Source: Allorhizobium ampelinum S4 (GTDB lineage Bacteria > Pseudomonadota > Alphaproteobacteria > Rhizobiales > Rhizobiaceae). From it: a DNA stretch of 64,000 bases. Made by a program: the position numbers and the translations under genes. The stretch spans positions 496,001 through 560,000 of the forward strand of contig NC_011988.1 of NCBI RefSeq assembly GCF_000016285.1. Direction: 5' to 3'. This document shows positions 59,203-64,000 of this stretch, piece by piece. Each line of letters opens with the position of its first letter. Position 1 is the stretch's first letter. The notes beneath the pieces are model-generated. The model saw nothing but the letters and a program-made list of their open reading frames with translations. It ran no database searches and was not told the origin of the DNA.

Positions 59203-60585
59203 ATGAAGAAAATGACGAAGATCGTCCTGGTCGGCCTGGTGCTTGTCGGGGCCGGATTGGTTTATGCTGCCCGCCAACCGCAATTTGCCGCGATCACCGC
59301 AGGCTGGCTGGGCAAGCCCCAGGCCGACCGGCAGCGGGGCCGCGATCTCGCCATTCCCGTTGTAGCCTCTCCGGTGAACCAGACGAATGTACCCGTCTAC
59401 GTGACCGGCGTCGGCAGCGTCAAACCGTTGAATACTGTTGTTATCCAGCCGCAGGTCAGCGGGCGGATCACGAAGATCGGCTTTCAGGAGGGGCAGGACC
59501 TGAAGAAAGGCGAGTTGATCGCCACGCTGGATGACGCACTTTACAAGGCACAGTTGGATGAAGCGATTGGCAAGAAGGCCCAGGACTCGGCCCAATTAAC
59601 GTATGCCATTCTGGAAATGGAGCGTTTGCAGCGCCTGATCGGCAATTCCGCCACCACTCAGCAGCAACTGGACAATCAGGTGGCGCTGGTGGCGCAATAT
59701 AAGGCGCAGGTCCAATCCGACCAGGCAGCCATCGAGGCGGCTCAGGCTCAGCTGGATTACACCGTGATCAAGGCGCCGATGGATGGACGAACCGGCATTC
59801 GCAATGTCGATGTCGGCAATATCGTCTCGACCGGTGACACGACCGGCATCGTCACTCTGTCGCAGATCAAGCCAATTACCATCGTGTTTTCCATTCCGCA
59901 GCAGGATCTGGCCCGCGTCAATACCGCCAATGCCAATGGCGCTCTTTCGGTCGATGCCCTCGGCGATGACGGCAAGACGGTCGTTGCCAACGGCACGCTG
60001 ACGGTGGTCGATAACCAGGTGGATACCACCACAGGCACTGTCCGCTTGCGGGCTGAATTTCCCAACGAAGATCTGCGGCTGTGGCCTGGCGCTTTCGTCA
60101 ATGCCCGGCTTCTCGTCGAGACAAAGAAAGATGTGCTGACGGTTCCGTCTTCGGCCATCCAGCGCGGTCCTGCGGGTACTTACGCCTATATTGTTCAGCC
60201 AGACCAGACGGTGAAAATCCAGGCGGTGACGGTCGAGATGCAGGACGACCAGATGGCGGTGATCGCCAAAGGGGTCAGTGCCGGTGAGACTGTCGTGACG
60301 ACCGGTTTCGCCCGGCTACAGGATGGCGCGCTGGTGCGGGTTTCGACGCCGCAGGAGGCCGATCCTGCCAATATGGCCGTGCCGTTGGATGATAACAAGC
60401 CGCGTCAACGCCATGGTGGCAACCGTAACAATGGCCAGGCCCGGCCAAACGCCCATGACCCAGCCTCGCGGAAAGAGGGCGGTGAAAAACCTCAGGCTGG
60501 ATCGAACAGCAAAGCGGAACCGCCTTCAGCAGAAGGAAAAGACACTGGCGCACCCGCAGCCCCACCGGCTGACGCAGCGAAATGA
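59203..60585 (+). CDS. RND efflux periplasmic adaptor subunit (MdtA-like)
   Basis: Membrane-fusion protein of 460 residues. An N-terminal anchor (KIVLVGLVLVGAGLVYAA) is followed by the lipoyl/hairpin region (VIQPQVSGRITKIGFQEGQDLKKGELIATLDD; LDYTVIKAPMDGRTGIRNVDVGNIV) and the beta-barrel and membrane-proximal domains (VPSSAIQRGPAGTYAYIV). The last 60 residues are a charged, disordered tail rich in Gly, Pro, Lys and Glu. It links the inner-membrane pump to an outer-membrane channel. Its stop overlaps the start of the pump gene. The order adaptor-pump-pump matches mdtABC. Confidence 0.9.
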   Translation: MKKMTKIVLVGLVLVGAGLVYAARQPQFAAITAGWLGKPQADRQRGRDLAIPVVASPVNQTNVPVYVTGVGSVKPLNTVVIQPQVSGRITKIGFQEGQDLKKGELIATLDDALYKAQLDEAIGKKAQDSAQLTYAILEMERLQRLIGNSATTQQQLDNQVALVAQYKAQVQSDQAAIEAAQAQLDYTVIKAPMDGRTGIRNVDVGNIVSTGDTTGIVTLSQIKPITIVFSIPQQDLARVNTANANGALSVDALGDDGKTVVANGTLTVVDNQVDTTTGTVRLRAEFPNEDLRLWPGAFVNARLLVETKKDVLTVPSSAIQRGPAGTYAYIVQPDQTVKIQAVTVEMQDDQMAVIAKGVSAGETVVTTGFARLQDGALVRVSTPQEADPANMAVPLDDNKPRQRHGGNRNNGQARPNAHDPASRKEGGEKPQAGSNSKAEPPSAEGKDTGAPAAPPADAAK

Positions 60586-63500
60586 GTATTTCTACACCCT
60601 TCATCGCGCGGCCCGTCGCCACCTCGCTGCTGGGGATCGCCATCCTGCTGGGGGGATTGCTGGGGTATACGTCGCTGCCCGTAGCACCATTGCCGCAGGT
60701 GGATTTTCCGACCATCCGCGTCACCACGCAATTGCCGGGCGCCGACCCCGAGACCATGGCGGCCCTGGTGACAGCGCCGCTGGAAAGGCCGCTTGGCCAG
60801 ATCCCGGCACTGGCTTCGATGACCTCTTCCAGCGCCTTCGGCATCAGCCAGGTGACGCTGCAATTCAACCTTGACCGTGATATCGATGGTGCTGCGCAGG
60901 ACGTGCAGGCGGCAATCAATTCGGCCAGCGGCAGCCTGCCGAAAACCCTGCCTTATCCGCCGACCTATGCGAAAGTGAACCCGGCGGATACTCCGACCAT
61001 CACGCTGGCCCTGCATTCCGATAGCTATCCGATTCGCGATCTCAGCGACTTCGCCGATACGATCATGGCGCAGCGGCTGAGCGAAGTTTCCGGCGTTGGC
61101 GATGTGCGCGTTCAGGGCGGCGTGCGGCCCGCCATCCGCATCCAGGCGGATCTGACGCGGCTTGCCTCCTATGGGATGTCGCTGGAGGATCTGCGCACCG
61201 CGATTACCAATGCCAATGTTTCCGGTGCCAAAGGGGCAGTGGACGGCACCTATCAATCCTTCACACTCTCGGCCAATGACCAGATCCAGGACCCGGAAAT
61301 CTACCGCGACACCATCGTCACCTACAGCAATAGCGCGCCTGTCCGGTTACGCGATGTCGCCGATGTGGTCGAAGGGCTGGAAAACAGCCGCGTCGGTGCC
61401 TGGTATCAGGGGCATCCGGCGGTCATCGTCGATATCATGCGCCAGCCCGGTGCCAATGTCATCCAGACTGTCGAGGATGTCCGAAAACAGCTGCCGCGCC
61501 TCAAACAGGCGCTTCCCGCCGGGGTCTCGCTCGATATCGTCAACGACAGGACGGACACCATCCGCGCCTCCATTCACGATGTGCAATGGACGCTGGCGCT
61601 CAGCGTCGGGCTGGTCATTCTCGTGGTGTTTCTGTTTCTGCGCACGCTGACGGCGACGATCATCGCCGCTGTCGCCCTGCCACTGTCGTTGATCGCCACC
61701 TTCGGCATCATGTATTTTGCCGGTTTCAGCCTCGACAACCTGTCGCTGATGGCGCTGACCATCGGCACTGGCTTCGTGGTCGACGATGCCATCGTGATGA
61801 TCGAAAATATCGCCCGTCACATCGAGGAGGGTGAAAGCCCGATGCAGGCCGCCCTGAAGGGGGCGGGCGAAATCGGCTTCACCATCATTTCGTTGACGGC
61901 CTCGCTGATCGCGGTCTTCATTCCGCTGCTGTTCATGACCGGCATTGTCGGGCGGATGTTCCGCGAATTTGCCCTGACACTGACCATTGCCGTCGTGGTC
62001 TCGGCGGTGATTTCGCTGACGCTGACGCCAATGATGTGCGCCCGCATTCTGCGAGCCCCCAAGGAGCGAAATTCCGGCGTGCTCGGCATGGTGGACCGTG
62101 GCATGGACTGGATGAACGAAGGCTACCGCCGCAGCGTCGTCTGGGCTGTCAATCGCGGCTGGCTGATGCTTGTGCTGACGGGGGTCACGCTTGTAATCAC
62201 CGGCCTGCTTTACGTCACCATCCCCAAGGGCTTCCTGCCGGTGCAGGATACCGGGCTGATTTCTGCCGTCGTGGAAACCGAGCCGACCAGCTCGTTCGAT
62301 GCGATGAAGCAGACCCAGTCCCTTGTCGGCAACCGGCTCCGCGCCGATCCGGCGGTGCAAAGCGTCATTGCGGTGATCGGCACCAGCGCCTCCAACCTGA
62401 CGCTGAACACGGCAAGCTACAGTATCGTGCTGAAGCCGCTCGACCAGCGAGACATCTCGGCGACGGATTTGATCGACCGGCTGCGGGCCTCCGTTGCCGA
62501 TATTCCTGGTATCCATCCGACCTTTCAGAGCATTCGCGATATTTCGATCAGCACGCGGGCCAGCCGAGCGCCCTATCAATATACCCTGACCGGCACCAAT
62601 ACCGCGACCGTCGCCGACTGGGCCGACCGGCTGGCCCGGCGACTACAGCAGAACCCGTTGCTGATCGATGTCACATCTGAAGTGGAAATGGGCGGCGGGC
62701 GGCTGGCGATCACCGTCAATCGCGAGACCGCCGCCCGCCTTGGCGTCTCCATGCAGGCGATCAACGATACGCTCTACGATGCCTTCGGCCAGCGCCAGAT
62801 CAGCACCATCTACGGGCAGGCGAACCAGTACCGCGTCATTCTTGAGGCCGCCCAGCGGTTTCAGGGCGATCCGAAATCCCTGGAAAAACTCTATGTCAAA
62901 GGCACGAGCGGTGCCATCGTGCCGCTGAATGCGGTTGCATCGGTCAAGTTTACCACGGCACCACTGGTGATCAGCCGGGACGATCAATTCCCCGCCGTCA
63001 CCATCAGCTTCGATCTCGCCCGGCACGCATCGCTGAGTGAGGCAATTGCCGCCATCAAGAGTTCTGAGCGTGACATCAGCATGCCCGCCTCCATCCAGCG
63101 TCATTATAGCGGCGATACCGAGGAATTCGACCGCTCGCTGGCGGGAGAGCCCTGGCTGATTCTGGCGGCGATCATCACCATCTATATCGTGCTGGGTCTG
63201 CTGTATGAAAGCACCATCCACCCGATCACCATTCTGTCCACGCTGCCTTCGGCGGGCGTCGGGGCGCTGCTGGCGCTGATGCTGTTTGGTCAGGATCTGT
63301 CGATTATCGCCTTGATCGGCATTGTTCTGCTGATGGGTATCGTCAAGAAAAACGCGATCATGATGATCGATTTCGCGCTGGACGCGGAGCGCAAGGACGG
63401 GCTTAGCGCCCGCGATGCCATTATCAAGGCCGCCGTCATGCGCTTTCGGCCCATCATGATGACCACGCTGGCGGCCCTGTTCGGGGCGCTGCCGCTGGCG

Positions 63501-63680
63501 CTTGCCCAGGGAACCGGCGCGGAACTGCGCATCCCGCTCGGCATCTCGATCATCGGCGGTCTGCTGCTCAGCCAATTGCTGACGCTCTATACCACGCCTG
63601 TCATCTATCTGGCGCTGGATGGAGTGCGCGCCAGGATGCAGGGAAAGCGTGCGGCTTCCGATATCGGAGGCCCGTTATGA
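60582..63680 (+). CDS. RND efflux pump, inner-membrane subunit (MdtB-like)
   Basis: Proton-driven exporter of 1032 residues. It starts MSISTPFIARPVATSLLGIA, has the first periplasmic half (PLPQVDFPTIRVTTQLPGADPETM), TM4 with the proton-relay Asp pair in GFVVDDAIVMIENIARHIEE, a repeat of the layout in the second half, and GIVKKNAIMMIDFALDAE in TM10. Length and motifs are those of the AcrB/MdtB/MdtC family. The ATG overlaps the adaptor stop, and its own stop overlaps the next pump gene. Two different pump subunits in one operon point to the MdtBC heterotrimer type, which exports bile salts, novobiocin or flavonoid-like compounds in other species. Confidence 0.92.
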   Translation: MSISTPFIARPVATSLLGIAILLGGLLGYTSLPVAPLPQVDFPTIRVTTQLPGADPETMAALVTAPLERPLGQIPALASMTSSSAFGISQVTLQFNLDRDIDGAAQDVQAAINSASGSLPKTLPYPPTYAKVNPADTPTITLALHSDSYPIRDLSDFADTIMAQRLSEVSGVGDVRVQGGVRPAIRIQADLTRLASYGMSLEDLRTAITNANVSGAKGAVDGTYQSFTLSANDQIQDPEIYRDTIVTYSNSAPVRLRDVADVVEGLENSRVGAWYQGHPAVIVDIMRQPGANVIQTVEDVRKQLPRLKQALPAGVSLDIVNDRTDTIRASIHDVQWTLALSVGLVILVVFLFLRTLTATIIAAVALPLSLIATFGIMYFAGFSLDNLSLMALTIGTGFVVDDAIVMIENIARHIEEGESPMQAALKGAGEIGFTIISLTASLIAVFIPLLFMTGIVGRMFREFALTLTIAVVVSAVISLTLTPMMCARILRAPKERNSGVLGMVDRGMDWMNEGYRRSVVWAVNRGWLMLVLTGVTLVITGLLYVTIPKGFLPVQDTGLISAVVETEPTSSFDAMKQTQSLVGNRLRADPAVQSVIAVIGTSASNLTLNTASYSIVLKPLDQRDISATDLIDRLRASVADIPGIHPTFQSIRDISISTRASRAPYQYTLTGTNTATVADWADRLARRLQQNPLLIDVTSEVEMGGGRLAITVNRETAARLGVSMQAINDTLYDAFGQRQISTIYGQANQYRVILEAAQRFQGDPKSLEKLYVKGTSGAIVPLNAVASVKFTTAPLVISRDDQFPAVTISFDLARHASLSEAIAAIKSSERDISMPASIQRHYSGDTEEFDRSLAGEPWLILAAIITIYIVLGLLYESTIHPITILSTLPSAGVGALLALMLFGQDLSIIALIGIVLLMGIVKKNAIMMIDFALDAERKDGLSARDAIIKAAVMRFRPIMMTTLAALFGALPLALAQGTGAELRIPLGISIIGGLLLSQLLTLYTTPVIYLALDGVRARMQGKRAASDIGGPL

Positions 63681-64000
63681 ATATCTCAAGCCTGTTCATC
63701 AGCCGCCCGGTTGGCACCACTTTGCTGGCCATCGGCCTGATGATGCTCGGGCTGGTCGCCTACCGGTTCCTGCCGGTCGCAAGCCTGCCTGCCGTCGATC
63801 TTCCCACCATAAGGGTGACAGCCAGCCGCCCCGGAGCCGATCCGGAAAGCATGGCGTCCAGCGTTGCCGCGCCACTTGAGCGCCATCTTGGCGCGATTGC
63901 CGGTGTGACCGAAATGACCTCGACCAGTGGGCTTGGCACGACCAATATCTTTTTGCAATTCGACCTTTCCCGCAATGTCGATAGCGCCGCCCAGGATGTC
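63677..64000 (+). CDS. RND efflux pump, second inner-membrane subunit (MdtC-like, partial)
   Basis: The first 108 residues of a second RND pump are present; the gene runs off the right edge. It starts with the ATG at 63677 that overlaps the upstream stop (ATGA). The translated part reads MNISSLFISRPVGTTLLAIG, then VASLPAVDLPTIRVTASRPG and LERHLGAIAGVTEMTSTSGL, a clear MdtC/AcrB N-terminus distinct from the first pump. An outer-membrane channel gene may follow outside the window. Confidence 0.88.
   Translation, partial: MNISSLFISRPVGTTLLAIGLMMLGLVAYRFLPVASLPAVDLPTIRVTASRPGADPESMASSVAAPLERHLGAIAGVTEMTSTSGLGTTNIFLQFDLSRNVDSAAQDV

Noticed and set aside
61347..62579. Minus-strand open frame of 410 codons inside the RND pump gene
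   Set aside because: Extremely rich in Asp, His, Arg and Gln, as expected for the antisense of hydrophobic membrane segments.
1..64000. Search for CRISPR arrays, tRNA or rRNA genes, insertion sequences and prophage
   Set aside because: No regularly spaced repeats, no RNA gene hallmarks, and no transposase or integrase motifs were seen; the tandem repeats found have only two or three units.

Overview
This 64 kb window looks like chromosomal or chromid DNA of a Rhizobiaceae alphaproteobacterium of the Agrobacterium/Allorhizobium/Rhizobium type. The evidence is a bcsN-bcsA-bcsB cellulose locus (BcsN is a rhizobial family), a LOV histidine kinase with a single-domain response regulator behind a GGAAC-N16-CGTT (EcfG-type) promoter, HWE/HisKA_2 kinases, many ABC importers, and high-GC coding DNA. 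I see no rRNA, tRNA, CRISPR array, phage or insertion sequence. The species is not determined.

Layout. 1-2.5 kb: end of a NitT/TauT-like permease, then a FixL/FixJ-like sensor-regulator pair. 2.5-7.8 kb (minus strand): ugpB-A-E-C for glycerol-3-phosphate uptake, translationally coupled to a xylose-isomerase-like TIM-barrel protein. 8.0-15.1 kb (minus): a binding-protein importer, a six-hairpin glycosidase and a ROK sugar kinase. 15.6-21.8 kb (plus): a divergent dipeptide/oligosaccharide-type ABC importer. The two divergent units share a 526-bp region with two matching 19-bp operator-like dyads and a terminator-like structure. 22-24 kb: an OmpR/QseC-type two-component system.

24.2-30.9 kb: eight tightly packed plus-strand genes (HAD phosphatase, class III aminotransferase, arginase-fold hydrolase, SMR transporter, membrane desaturase, alpha/beta hydrolase with a Cys nucleophile, FemAB-like acyltransferase, second SMR transporter). 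Most junctions overlap. A hairpin hides the first ribosome-binding site. This is the best candidate for an undescribed pathway. My inference is synthesis, modification and flipping of an amino-containing lipid or lipid-linked metabolite.

30.9-40.1 kb: MipA-like porin, bcsB, bcsA, bcsN and a divergent secreted TPR protein. 40.3-49.1 kb: signalling genes, namely a GAF/PAS HWE kinase, LOV-HK plus LovR-like regulator, a DUF3606 peptide, RsgA, and a 1036-aa hybrid kinase that starts with a ParD-like ribbon-helix-helix segment. 49.2-56.2 kb: an epimerase, then a convergent catabolic operon (FAD oxidase, Gfo/Idh dehydrogenase, fused permease-ATPase, binding protein) divergent from a LacI regulator, with two perfect GAGACCGGTCTC operators 21 bp apart between them. 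56.5-58.9 kb: chemoreceptor with an NWEEF tail plus CheW, closed by a strong terminator. 59.2-64 kb: an MdtABC-like RND efflux operon that runs off the window.
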